NCBI GenBank assembly: GCA_031257595.1 | Contig: JAIROH010000255.1 | Coordinates: forward strand, 1 to 18,100 | Reading direction: 5' to 3' | Origin: Treponema sp. | GTDB lineage: Bacteria > Spirochaetota > Spirochaetia > Treponematales > Breznakiellaceae | Length of the DNA: 18,100 nucleotides | In this document: positions 5,820 through 13,949 of the stretch, one piece after another | Numbering within the stretch: the stretch's first letter is position 1 | How the letters are laid out: each line of letters begins with the position of its first letter | Made by a program: the position numbers and the translations under genes | The notes under the pieces: generated by a model | Databases searched by the model: none | Told to the model about the DNA's origin: nothing | Seen by the model: the letters and a program-made list of their open reading frames with translations, nothing else

Positions 5820-7520
5820 ATGGACGGAACCGGGCATTTTAACCGGCTTGTATCCGAACTAACCCTTGAAGAGCGGACCAAGCTTCTTGAAAAATTAAAA
5901 AGTCAGTCGACTCTGCAGCAAGGTCCCCTTTACGAGGAAATTTCGGATGAACCCGAGGAAAAAATAGAGAGCCGTTTTAATAGTCTTCCCTGGTATCGGC
6001 GGTTCTGGTTCCGTATCCTGAGTTTTTTTAACAGCCGCGCTCCCCTTAAACTTTTCGAAGATTATCTTATGTCCCGCATATCACGATCTTTGGAAGAAAC
6101 AGCCCCCGGTTTCTACAACTATCAGAAAGATCTCCTGCTTCCCAAATTCCAGGAAATGCTGGTTTATCTGCGGGACGGTTCCCGTTTTTTCTACCAGATC
6201 CTTGACTCAAGTTTTAACCGTGACAAAGGCGGTCTTATGGTATTCCTTGGTTCTCTTGAAATGCCGGACATTCACCGGCTCATACAGAACAGTACCGATC
6301 CTTCCGTTCTTGTCGGGCAATTCCCCGGTATATCCGAAGTCGAACTCAGACAGAAAGCCCACAGGGCGATGGAAGAAGCCGTCGCGGCGATCAATGACGA
6401 ACAGAGAAGCGTTATGTACCAAAATACCCGTTCCCTTTTCTGCCTTAAACAGCTTTCGTCTTTTCTCTTTGACAGGATGATCAACGCGTTCATTGTTGAC
6501 TCGGCTTACCACGGCAGTATTTGTCCGGCCGCCTCGATACGGGATCAGCTTCTGGTACTCAACAATATCCTCAATTCCCTGAAGGACCCTCCCCCGTTGA
6601 CCCTGCTGGGGTCGCTCTTTGTTTTCGTGCTTTCAGAAAAAAGGGATGAACCCGGTTTTGATATTCAAATAGAGATGAGAAAGCTGTTGTCCAGAACCGA
6701 GGCTTCCGTTGAGGCAATCCGGACTTTTAACAAGCAGGTTCCCCTTACCCGGCTTTTGCGCTGTATGTCGAGGGATATGGGTATTTCACCCCAAAATATA
6801 GGCGGCGGAGAAGACTGGTTTGTCGTATACCGGGAACACTGGAAACAGCTTATCGACGATCGGTTTTCGGTTTTTATCAAAAACAAACGACAGAAGGATA
6901 TGCAAAATTCACTCAGGTATTTTTTCAAAGGCAACAGTCTTAAAGTGCTTGAGAATACCGGCAATGAATCGGACCCGACAGATGTACCGATCAAGGAGGC
7001 TTTTTGCCTTTCATTTCTCCAGACCTTTTATACCGTTGTTTTTATGGGCGAAATTAATAAAATTCTCCGCCCGATACTGATCGACGGAGAATTTATTAAA
7101 AAGGAAAACAGAACGGAGTTCGCCGAATACTACAACACTATTATCAAGCTCGAAGACCTGATACGGCATTTTGATCAGACGCTTTCAAAAAACGGAGATT
7201 TCGGGCAGCGTTATTTACAGGCGAAAGCAGAAATGACGTCCCTTCCGATCAAGCGGCGAAAGATACAGATAGTACTCCAGGAAGCTTCCAGGGCCGCGGA
7301 GAAGATCATCGATCAGACAAAGGACGCAATAAAGGGGATGATAACGGTATTGGGCGGCATCATCAGAAAAAGCGCTGATGACAAATACGATTCGCTTGCC
7401 AATGTCACCGTATTCGGCAGGCCGGCGGCTTTCTTCGGCAACCTCCAGCTCTGCATAGATCAGCTTCAGAAAGCCATGAGGCTTATGGACGATATCAACA
7501 GTATTGAAAATGCGAAATAA
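5820..7520 (+). CDS. DUF5312-like spirochaetal protein of unknown function
   Basis: A 566-residue protein. I recognise it as resembling the long, mostly helical treponemal proteins classed as DUF5312. No catalytic motif is visible. It begins with a charged helix (LTLEERTKLLEKLKSQ) and has an aromatic stretch WYRRFWFRILSFF (about 58-70). A hydrophobic segment near LLGSLFVFVLS may be buried or membrane-touching. A lysine- and glutamate-rich coiled region fills the last 150 residues. No signal peptide is seen, so it is probably cytoplasmic. The last codons overlap pgeF, so the two are cotranscribed and coupled. The start is set by the promoter just upstream. The function is unknown. Confidence 0.75.
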   Translation: MDGTGHFNRLVSELTLEERTKLLEKLKSQSTLQQGPLYEEISDEPEEKIESRFNSLPWYRRFWFRILSFFNSRAPLKLFEDYLMSRISRSLEETAPGFYNYQKDLLLPKFQEMLVYLRDGSRFFYQILDSSFNRDKGGLMVFLGSLEMPDIHRLIQNSTDPSVLVGQFPGISEVELRQKAHRAMEEAVAAINDEQRSVMYQNTRSLFCLKQLSSFLFDRMINAFIVDSAYHGSICPAASIRDQLLVLNNILNSLKDPPPLTLLGSLFVFVLSEKRDEPGFDIQIEMRKLLSRTEASVEAIRTFNKQVPLTRLLRCMSRDMGISPQNIGGGEDWFVVYREHWKQLIDDRFSVFIKNKRQKDMQNSLRYFFKGNSLKVLENTGNESDPTDVPIKEAFCLSFLQTFYTVVFMGEINKILRPILIDGEFIKKENRTEFAEYYNTIIKLEDLIRHFDQTLSKNGDFGQRYLQAKAEMTSLPIKRRKIQIVLQEASRAAEKIIDQTKDAIKGMITVLGGIIRKSADDKYDSLANVTVFGRPAAFFGNLQLCIDQLQKAMRLMDDINSIENAK

Positions 7521-8337
7521 CGTTTCCGTTTATCCGTTCAATCTGGAATTCGACGAAACGGCCGGAGCGGCCCGTTTTCCGTTTATTTTTAAGGGTAGTC
7601 CCGCGGCCGGCCTGTCCTGTGCGCTGTCCGCCCGGAGAGCCGGAAATATGGGCTTTTTGCCCTGTCCGGGCGTTCCCTCTCACTCCAGTCCCAAACGGGA
7701 AGCGTTCTTTCGTTCCCAGGACATCGATCCGGAACGGGTGTACAGTCTGTTCCAGGTTCATTCCCGTACCGTGTATTCCGTTGGCGATCCCTCCTCGGGG
7801 GAACGCGGGCTGCCGTCTCCCGCCGCTTTCGCGCGGCAGGGAGACGGTATGGTGAGCTTTTGCCGCAATGTGTTTCTCGCGCTTACCGTGGCCGACTGTC
7901 TTCCGGTATTTTTGCTTGATACGGAAAACCTTTTCTTCGCGGCCCTCCATTCAGGCTGGCGGGGAACCGGTATTGTATTAAAGGCGCTCTCTGTCATGGC
8001 GCAAGCCGGAACAAAGCCGGAAATGGTCGCCGCCGTCCTCGGCCCCTGCATACAGGGTTGTTGTTACAGGGTTGACGAACAACGGGCGCGTGATTTTGAA
8101 AAAGAATTCGGAGAAAGCGCCGGTCCTTTGGGAAACATCGTTCTCCGCAAGGATGACGGTCCGTACATAAGCCTTCAGGCCGCCAACGCCCGGCTCCTCG
8201 CCGGCGCGGGGGTAAAGCATATTGCCGTCTGTGAAAACTGTACCTACACCGACAAACGGCTTGGCTCTTTCCGCCGCGAGGGGCCGGAACGATATACCCG
8301 CATGGCGGCGGTGGCAGGGCCCTTGGGGCAACGCTGA
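7510..8337 (+). CDS. pgeF: YfiH/YlmD-family laccase-domain protein (PgeF)
   Basis: About 275 residues in the usual 240-280 range. The family motifs appear in order: QVHS (His84), DGMVS, ADCLPV (Cys130), HSGWRGT (His147), GPCIQGCCYRVD, CENCTY and FRREG. His84, Cys130 and His147 match the zinc/copper triad. Family members are described as purine nucleoside-active laccase-domain enzymes and, in E. coli, as removing L-Ser misplaced in peptidoglycan precursors; which applies here is not visible. I prefer ATG 7510 (overlap of 11 bp with the previous gene), although TTG 7504 is possible. No ribosome site is present, consistent with coupling. Oddly, the last three codons and the TGA lie within repeat element C, so the native C-terminus was probably altered by its insertion. 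Confidence 0.88.
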   Translation: MRNNVSVYPFNLEFDETAGAARFPFIFKGSPAAGLSCALSARRAGNMGFLPCPGVPSHSSPKREAFFRSQDIDPERVYSLFQVHSRTVYSVGDPSSGERGLPSPAAFARQGDGMVSFCRNVFLALTVADCLPVFLLDTENLFFAALHSGWRGTGIVLKALSVMAQAGTKPEMVAAVLGPCIQGCCYRVDEQRARDFEKEFGESAGPLGNIVLRKDDGPYISLQAANARLLAGAGVKHIAVCENCTYTDKRLGSFRREGPERYTRMAAVAGPLGQR

Positions 8338-8394
8338 TTAACGCATGACTTCGCCAACGCAGTTGGCGGCCAATTACGTTGGCGCATCAGCGCT
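8326..8394 (+). repeat. Repeat element, copy C (hairpin 1 family, expanded)
   Basis: The left arm GGGCAACGCTGATTAACG (8326-8343) is identical to the left arm of copy B read in reverse. The inner hairpin CGCCAAC/GTTGGCG is followed by a second GGCCAATTACGTTGGCG unit, then the right arm ATCAGCGCT (8386-8394). Hairpins 2 and 3 are absent. The element covers the pgeF stop codon and most of the gap to pepF. Confidence 0.8.
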
Positions 8395-8438
8395 CCTTAG
8401 GGCTTTCTGTTTTTGCCGTTTTTCAGTACCCTTGTGAT

Positions 8439-10238
8439 ATGGAAACCGAAAAAACAATTCCCCCGCGCTCCGAAATTCCCCCGGAGCATACCTGGGATCT
8501 TTCAAAACTTTACCCGGATGACAAGGCCTGGGAACAGGGACTGGCGGACTATGTAAAAAAAGCCGACGCGATTTCGGGATACCGGGGAACTCTGGGAAAG
8601 TCCGCGGAAAGTCTCGCCGATTATCTTGACTTCTGCCGGGAACTGGGGCTTCTTGAAGAACGGCTCGGATACTACAGCGACCTCAGGGAAACGGAAGACG
8701 AAGGTTCAAGTACCGCGCGGACCATGACCGGAAAGTTTATGATGGCCCTGACAAAAACACGGGCGGCCGCTTCCTGGGATACGCCGGAAATCCAGGCCAT
8801 TCCCGACAGCCTGATGGCGGACTTTCTCGGGCACGAACGCCTTGCCGAATACCGGATTTACCTGAAAAAAATCCTCCGTTACAAACCCTATGTGCTCAGC
8901 GACAGGGAGGAACGGATCATCGCCCTTCATGCCGAAGGCGAGTCGGTGGCCGACCAGGCTTTTTCGGTGCTTACCAATGTTGATTTCGATTTCGGATTCA
9001 TTGAAACCCCGGAAGGAAAACTGCCCCTTTCCCAGTCCACATGGTCGGTGTTTATGGAACACCAGGACAGGGACGTGCGCAGACGGGCCTACAAAGCCTT
9101 TTACGGCGCCTTCAACGCCCACAAAACAACGCTGGCGGCGTTGTACTCAGGTTCGGTAAAACAGGACGTAATCCGCGCCCGTGTACGGGGCTACAGTTCC
9201 GCGAGGGCGGCGGCGCTTTTCCCCGATAATGTCGACGAGGCCGTCTACGACAACCTTGTTGCCGCGGTCGGCGCCAATCTCGAACCCCTTCACCGTTATT
9301 ACAGCCTGCGAAAGAGGGCACTCAAGCTCGACGAACTCAGACACTACGACGTATATGTTCCCCTTGTGGCGGGAATAAAAAAACGCAGCACCTGGGAACA
9401 GGCCGTAGAGATGATCTCCGCCGCGCTGGCCCCCCTGGGGGACGAATACGTTTCCACGCTACGGGGCGGTCTCCTTGGCCGCTGGGCGGACCGTTATGAA
9501 AACAGGGGCAAGCGTTCCGGGGCCTTTTCCGCCGGAAGCTATGTGGGAGAACCCTACATCCTTATGAACTACAAGGAAGACGCGCTGCGGGACGTGTTTA
9601 CAATGGCCCACGAAGGCGGACATTCGATGCACTCCTGGTATTCCGCCGCGTCCAATCCGTTTATGCATTACAACTACACGATCTTTGAGGCGGAAGTAGC
9701 CAGTACCTTTAACGAAGAGCTTCTCTACAGGCACCTTGAAAAAACCGCCGACACCCCGGAACTCAGGCGTTATATCATCAACAAGCGGGCGGACGATTTT
9801 CTTTCCACGCTGTACCGCCAGACGATGTTCGCCGAATTTGAAAAGCGCAGCCATGAACTGGAAGAGGGCGGTACGCCCCTCACCGCGGACATACTGCGGA
9901 GCGAATACAGGGCGCTGCTTGAAAAATACTTCGGCCCCGAAATGATCCTTGAAGAAGAAAGCGATCTTGAGGGATTGCGGATTCCCCACTTTTACCGGGC
10001 TTTTTATGTGTACAAATACGCTACGGGGATCTCCGCGTCCTATGCGTTGGCCGAGAGGGTGCTTTCGGGCGGAACGAAAGAGAAGGAAGACTATTTTTCG
10101 TTTTTAAAATCGGGCGGCTCCCGTTTCCCGATTGAATCGCTCAAAGTCGCCGGCGTGGACATGTCCGGTCCCGCTCCGGTGGAAGCGGCGTGCCGGGCTT
10201 TTGGCCGCCTCGTGGATCAGCTGGAAACGCTGCTGTAG
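8439..10238 (+). CDS. pepF: Oligoendopeptidase F (M3B zinc metallopeptidase)
   Basis: A 599-residue cytoplasmic peptidase that cuts short peptides, recycling signal or imported peptides. The N-terminal domain begins with the typical HTWDLSKLY. The zinc motif HEGGH (391-395) sits in TMAHEGGHSMHSW, and the third ligand is the Glu of FEAEVAST (about 419). FYRAFYVYKYATGISAS near the C-terminus is a PepF hallmark for substrate binding. Length fits the family. I chose ATG 8439 because an earlier in-frame TTG (8379) lies inside repeat C and would add 20 residues of repeat sequence. No clear ribosome site precedes 8439. The stop TAG shares its G with repeat D. Confidence 0.93.
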   Translation: METEKTIPPRSEIPPEHTWDLSKLYPDDKAWEQGLADYVKKADAISGYRGTLGKSAESLADYLDFCRELGLLEERLGYYSDLRETEDEGSSTARTMTGKFMMALTKTRAAASWDTPEIQAIPDSLMADFLGHERLAEYRIYLKKILRYKPYVLSDREERIIALHAEGESVADQAFSVLTNVDFDFGFIETPEGKLPLSQSTWSVFMEHQDRDVRRRAYKAFYGAFNAHKTTLAALYSGSVKQDVIRARVRGYSSARAAALFPDNVDEAVYDNLVAAVGANLEPLHRYYSLRKRALKLDELRHYDVYVPLVAGIKKRSTWEQAVEMISAALAPLGDEYVSTLRGGLLGRWADRYENRGKRSGAFSAGSYVGEPYILMNYKEDALRDVFTMAHEGGHSMHSWYSAASNPFMHYNYTIFEAEVASTFNEELLYRHLEKTADTPELRRYIINKRADDFLSTLYRQTMFAEFEKRSHELEEGGTPLTADILRSEYRALLEKYFGPEMILEEESDLEGLRIPHFYRAFYVYKYATGISASYALAERVLSGGTKEKEDYFSFLKSGGSRFPIESLKVAGVDMSGPAPVEAACRAFGRLVDQLETLL

Positions 10239-10250
10239 GGCGACGCTGAT
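10238..10250 (+). repeat. Repeat arm, copy D (partial)
   Basis: GGGCGACGCTGAT matches the left arm GGGCAACGCTGAT of copies A to C with one mismatch. It begins on the last base of the pepF stop codon. No right arm is visible. On its own 13 bp would be weak, but the position at a stop codon copies the arrangement at pgeF. Confidence 0.45.
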
Positions 10251-10286
10251 CATCGAGGCAGGCATACGAAAAAACCGGGGGTGCGG

Positions 10287-10326
10287 CCGGTTCTTCCGCG
10301 CCCTTGTGAAAGGGCCCCAAAACCGG
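10287..10326 (+). promoter_or_regulatory. Structured hairpin in the efp leader
   Basis: Outer stem CCGGTT (10287-10292)/AACCGG (10321-10326) encloses a perfect inner stem GCCCTT (10300-10305)/AAGGGC (10310-10315) closed by the GNRA-type loop GTGA. It ends 35 bp before the efp ATG. There is no T tract, so it is not a classical terminator. It may be a leader element of efp or the 3' end structure of pepF mRNA. Confidence 0.45.
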
Positions 10327-10361
10327 TATAGTTGACGCAGTAAACGTAACGAGGAGATTAC

Positions 10362-10925
10362 ATGATTCGAGGCGGAGACATTACCAAAGGAACCTGCCTG
10401 CTCCAGAAAGGCCAGCCGTATCTGGTTGTGGAGCGGGAATTTCATAATCCGGGCAAAGGCACCGCGATTGCCCGGATCAAAATGAAAAGCATCAAAGACG
10501 GTTCGGTATTAAGCCTTACCATACCCACCCAGCAGGAAGTGGAAGACGCGGAAGTTTCAATAGTTACCTGTCAGTACCAGTATGCCGATCAGGACAATTT
10601 TCATTTTATGGATAACGAATCCTACGAACAGCACGAAGTGCCCATCGCGGATATGGAAGACAAGAAATTCTACGTTCAGGAGGGCGGTTCCTACGAGCTT
10701 ACCATCTGGGAAGGCGCGGTGATTGACATTAAGATACCCTACAAGGTGGTGTTCACCGTTGCGGAGTCGGAAAACTATGTAAAAGGCGATACCGTGTCGG
10801 GGGCGACAAAGCCCGTTACCACCGAAACCGGCCTTACCGTGCGGGTTCCACTTTTTATCAAACAGGGTGAAAAGATCCTTGTAAACACCGAAACCAACGA
10901 ATACGTGGAACGGGTTAACGATTAA
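10362..10925 (+). CDS. efp: Translation elongation factor P
   Basis: A 187-residue protein with the three-domain EF-P layout: KOW-like N-domain (residues 1-65), OB domain II, and OB domain III ending in NTETNEYVERV, close to the family signature. It binds stalled ribosomes between the P and E sites and promotes bond formation at polyproline. The tip loop is PGKG with Lys32 in place of E. coli Lys34. In other bacteria this lysine is modified, but no epmA/epmB or other modification gene is in the window. A strong ribosome site GAGGAG (10351-10356) sets the start. It converges with the leucine-rich repeat gene. Confidence 0.97.
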   Translation: MIRGGDITKGTCLLQKGQPYLVVEREFHNPGKGTAIARIKMKSIKDGSVLSLTIPTQQEVEDAEVSIVTCQYQYADQDNFHFMDNESYEQHEVPIADMEDKKFYVQEGGSYELTIWEGAVIDIKIPYKVVFTVAESENYVKGDTVSGATKPVTTETGLTVRVPLFIKQGEKILVNTETNEYVERVND

Positions 10926-10966
10926 GGGACACCGCACAACGTTTTTTCATTCGCAGGTTCATCCCG

Positions 10967-11674
10967 TTATTCCCCCAACGACCAGACTCTTTCGGATTTT
11001 GTATAGGTTCCGCCTGTTTTTCCCGTACTGCCGTAATAGTTAACAAAAGACAGATCAAAACCCTGGAGGGTAAAAATGTTCCGCCGGCCGGCTATGGTTA
11101 TTTCTTTCAACGCGTTGCCCTTGAAAGCGTCTTTCCCGATGTAGGTAAGCTTTCCCGGCAGGGTAAGACTTTCAAGGGGATTTTCGGCAAAAGCCCGTAC
11201 CCCAACGGAGGCGGCGTTTTCCGGGAGGTCAAGCGTCCCGATCAAATTTCCGGCAAAAGCCTCGTACTCGATCGAGACCAGCGTAGAGGGCAGACGCAGC
11301 GAGGAAAGCCTGTTGTCGGCAAAGGCGCAATAGGCGATTGTTTCTACCCCTTCCGGAATGTTTACCGATGTAAGCCCTTTTCCGGCAAAAGCCCTGGGAC
11401 CGATAACGGTAATCCGCTGGCCGCCTATTTCCCCCGGAATGACAGGTTCCGTTTCGTTCCCCCGGTAAGCGGTAATCGTAACGCCGCCGCTTTTGTTCTG
11501 GAAAATCTCAAATTCTTCGCTGTCCGCCTCCGTTTCAACGGCGGACTGCGGCGTTACAACGGGGAGGCCGATCACCGAACCCGGTTTTCCGGCTGGTTCT
11601 CCGGCCTTTTCGTTTTGGGAAAAAACCGGATACGAAAGCAGCGCGCAAAAAACCACGAGGAAAGGCTTTTTCAT
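10967..11674 (-). CDS. Secreted BspA-type leucine-rich repeat protein
   Basis: A 235-residue protein. MKKPFLVVFCALLSYPVFSQ is a signal peptide cleaved near FSQ-N. A low-complexity spacer (to about residue 60) precedes a short domain with VTITAYRGNETEPVIPGEI and then about four LRR_5-type repeats of 23 residues (ITVIGPRAFAGKGLTSVNIP, IAYCAFADNRLSSLRLP and so on). This family, first seen in Bacteroides BspA, is abundant in treponemes and usually binds matrix or other proteins. The short array and simple signal suggest an exported periplasmic or surface protein. ATG 11674 is chosen because it has a good GAAGGGGG site and opens the signal peptide. The gene follows the nitroreductase by 47 bp. Confidence 0.85.
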   Translation of the reverse strand: MKKPFLVVFCALLSYPVFSQNEKAGEPAGKPGSVIGLPVVTPQSAVETEADSEEFEIFQNKSGGVTITAYRGNETEPVIPGEIGGQRITVIGPRAFAGKGLTSVNIPEGVETIAYCAFADNRLSSLRLPSTLVSIEYEAFAGNLIGTLDLPENAASVGVRAFAENPLESLTLPGKLTYIGKDAFKGNALKEITIAGRRNIFTLQGFDLSFVNYYGSTGKTGGTYTKSERVWSLGE

Positions 11675-11721
11675 CAGCCCCCTTCGGATTCCGCCGGTGA
11701 AATCCGGGATTCCGTTGACGG

Positions 11722-12252
11722 TTAAACCCATGATTCCCAGTGAACTTTTTCGGGGTCGTAACGATCCCTGGAATGGCTTTCCTTTGCAGGGTAACCCAGA
11801 GCGATAAGGGTCACCGGCAGTATATGGGCGGGCAGTTTGAAGTAATCGCTGAAAGCCTTTACCCTGTTTTTGTCGGGATACCAGCCGAGCCATACCCCGC
11901 CGAGGCCTTCTTCGGTTATCTGAAGCAAGGCGTTCTCCGTCGCCGCGGAAAGATCCTGTTCCCACAGGGCGTCTTCCGGGTTACCGCCCTTTTCATATTC
12001 GGGATCGCCTTTTTTCAAATCGGCGCAGCAGGCAATTACCGCCGCCGCTTTGGAACACATCTTTGCCCAGGGACTCATCCCGGCTATGGCTTCCCGCTTC
12101 GCCGGATCGGTGATCACGACAAATTCCCAGGGCCGTCTGTTGTGGGCCGAAGGGGCCTCGAAAGCCGCCCTGAGTATCCGTTCCAGCTTTTCCTTTTCCA
12201 CGGGCTTTGGAAGAAAATCCCGCACCGAACGCCGTCTAAAAATCGCATTCAT
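11722..12252 (-). CDS. Nitroreductase-family FMN flavoprotein
   Basis: A 176-residue protein, matching the short nitroreductases. FRRRSVRDF (5-13) is the FMN-phosphate motif. APSAHNRRPWEFVVI (about 33-47) is the second FMN-contact region, and EEGLGGVWLGWYP is the third. These dimeric enzymes reduce nitro compounds, quinones or flavins with NAD(P)H; the substrate here cannot be told. The middle DLKKGDPEYEKGGNPEDALWEQDL is typical of clostridial and treponemal members. The start has AAGGAG about 10 bp upstream. It lies between comFB and the LRR gene in a close-packed minus-strand array. Confidence 0.9.
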   Translation of the reverse strand: MNAIFRRRSVRDFLPKPVEKEKLERILRAAFEAPSAHNRRPWEFVVITDPAKREAIAGMSPWAKMCSKAAAVIACCADLKKGDPEYEKGGNPEDALWEQDLSAATENALLQITEEGLGGVWLGWYPDKNRVKAFSDYFKLPAHILPVTLIALGYPAKESHSRDRYDPEKVHWESWV

Positions 12253-12290
12253 AGCAAAAACACACTCCTTTATCCTGGTCCGTACACCGG

Positions 12291-12587
12291 TTAATCGTGG
12301 GCCGGGTTCTTCCGGACCTTTTCGATTGCCCTGGAAACCTCGTTTCGGAGCGACGCGGCGTAGGATTCCTCGTTCATCGCCTGGGAAGCGTACATCGTTC
12401 CCAGCAGCGACACCCTGTACAGGGGCTTAACCGCATTCAAAGCCACAGCCGCCATATCAACCACACATTCATTACAGCGGCATATACTGCCTTTGTAGGA
12501 ATCAAGCTGACTGCCCAGTTCCGCGATCACCATTTTTTCAGCTTCGTTTACCAGTATGTCGAAATCGTACGAATCTTCAAAAGCCAT
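12291..12587 (-). CDS. ComFB-family small protein with CxCxxC motif
   Basis: A 98-residue protein. The core CRCNECVVDMAAVALN (Cys36, Cys38, Cys41) followed by KPLYRVS matches the ComFB (late competence) family. The name comes from the Bacillus comF operon, but family members also occur in non-competent bacteria, and cyanobacterial ones have been described as nucleotide (c-di-AMP) receptors. The cysteines suggest metal binding. The ribosome site GGGGAGG is well placed. It begins 24 bp after the dnaB stop. I see no other competence gene nearby, so a role in DNA uptake is not supported by context. Confidence 0.75.
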   Translation of the reverse strand: MAFEDSYDFDILVNEAEKMVIAELGSQLDSYKGSICRCNECVVDMAAVALNAVKPLYRVSLLGTMYASQAMNEESYAASLRNEVSRAIEKVRKNPAHD

Positions 12588-12611
12588 AATGCCTCCCCGT
12601 TTAAGTATAGC

Positions 12612-13946
12612 TTAACGGTCCGTCCTTTCAAAGGGCGCAAACGTTGCGTATTTTTTGACAAAAGTGACTTTTACAAGACCGACAGGGCCGTTCCGCTGTT
12701 TGGCGATTATCAGCTCCGCGGTACTGTCGTTTTCACCTGATTTGTCCGGGTTTTTATCCGATTCCCGTTCCCTGTGAATAAAGATCACCATATCGGCATC
12801 CTGTTCTATCGCCCCCGATGCCCGTATGTTGGCAAGGTTCGGTCTTTCCTTTTCGGCTTCCCTGGTCAGCTGGGAGAGCGCCACAATAGGTATGCCGAGT
12901 TCCCGCGCCAGTCCCTTGAGGGACCGGGAAATTTCGGCGATCTGTTCGTACCGGGGAATCTGGCTGTTTTCCGAAGTAATAAGGGTAAGATAATCGATAA
13001 AAATAATTTCGACTTTTTCCAGGGTCCGTAAACGCCTGGCCTGGACGCGCAGATCCATAATTGTAATGCCCGGTATGTCCACGATATAAAGGGGGGCCTC
13101 ATAGAGCCTTCCCGCGGCCTGCATAAGGCTGTTGTAGTCCTGGGGCTTTAACAGCCGGGCCTTTATCCGCTCCGATTCTATTTTCGCTTCCGCGGAAATA
13201 AGCCTGAAGCCCAGGGCCAAATCGGACATTTCAAGAGAAAAAAAAGCGGCGGGAATTTTCTGCCCCATGGTAATGTTGGCCGCCATGCTCAGGGCGAGAG
13301 CGGTTTTTCCCATTGAAGGCCGCGCCCCGATAATGATCAGCTCCGAAGGCTGAAAACCCGATGTAAGGTTGTCAAGATCATCAAAGCCGGAGGGTATGCC
13401 GGAATACTGTTTTTTGGAGTGATACAGTTCCTCTATTTTGTTGATGGTGCCGGGCACAAGATCTTTCATGCTCTTTACCGACACCACATGCCTGTTTTCC
13501 GCAAGTTCAAAAATTTTCTTTTGGGTTTCTTCCAGGACAACCCTGGATTCCACCGATTCGTCAAACGAGCGGGTACTTACTTCGGCCGAAACGCGGATCA
13601 GGGAGCGCCGCAGGGAACAATCCTGTACAATTTTCGCGTAATAATCGATGTTGGCGCTCGAAGGCACCACGTTGGTAAGCGAAGCTACATACGAAGGCCC
13701 CCCCGCCCCTTCAAGCTCACCGGCCTGGCGGAGTTCGGCTACTACGGTAATAATATCGGCTTTTTGCCGGCCCTGGTTAAAGAGGCTGAGTATTGCCTTG
13801 TAGACCCTGCGGTTCGCGTTGGAATAAAAGTCTTCGGGTGTAAGGTATTGAACGGCCGTATCAATGGAGTCATTGTCAAGCAGCATGGCTCCCAAAGCAG
13901 CCTGTTCCGCCTCATCATTGTGGGGCGGAACCTTATCCCTAAGCAT
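12612..13946 (-). CDS. dnaB: Replicative DNA helicase DnaB
   Basis: A 444-residue hexameric helicase that unwinds DNA ahead of the replication fork and recruits primase. The N-terminal domain (1-150) has the conserved HNDEAEQAALGAML and DFYSNANRRVYKAI. The RecA-like domain has Walker A GARPSMGKT (207-215), catalytic Glu239 in FFSLEM, Walker B IIFIDYL (314-320), and QLTREAEKERPNLANIRASG with the late motifs. Normal length, no intein. It starts 3 bp after the rplI stop, so it is translationally linked. The order rplI-dnaB is conserved in many bacteria. Confidence 0.97.
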   Translation of the reverse strand: MLRDKVPPHNDEAEQAALGAMLLDNDSIDTAVQYLTPEDFYSNANRRVYKAILSLFNQGRQKADIITVVAELRQAGELEGAGGPSYVASLTNVVPSSANIDYYAKIVQDCSLRRSLIRVSAEVSTRSFDESVESRVVLEETQKKIFELAENRHVVSVKSMKDLVPGTINKIEELYHSKKQYSGIPSGFDDLDNLTSGFQPSELIIIGARPSMGKTALALSMAANITMGQKIPAAFFSLEMSDLALGFRLISAEAKIESERIKARLLKPQDYNSLMQAAGRLYEAPLYIVDIPGITIMDLRVQARRLRTLEKVEIIFIDYLTLITSENSQIPRYEQIAEISRSLKGLARELGIPIVALSQLTREAEKERPNLANIRASGAIEQDADMVIFIHRERESDKNPDKSGENDSTAELIIAKQRNGPVGLVKVTFVKKYATFAPFERTDR

Positions 13947-13949
13947 TGT

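Noticed and set aside
8379..8438. TTG start giving PepF 20 extra residues
   Set aside because: The extension begins within repeat C and reads repeat sequence; the family N-terminus fits ATG 8439.
11675..11965. N-terminal extension of the leucine-rich repeat gene
   Set aside because: It overlaps the nitroreductase gene in another frame and would bury the clear signal peptide that begins at 11674.
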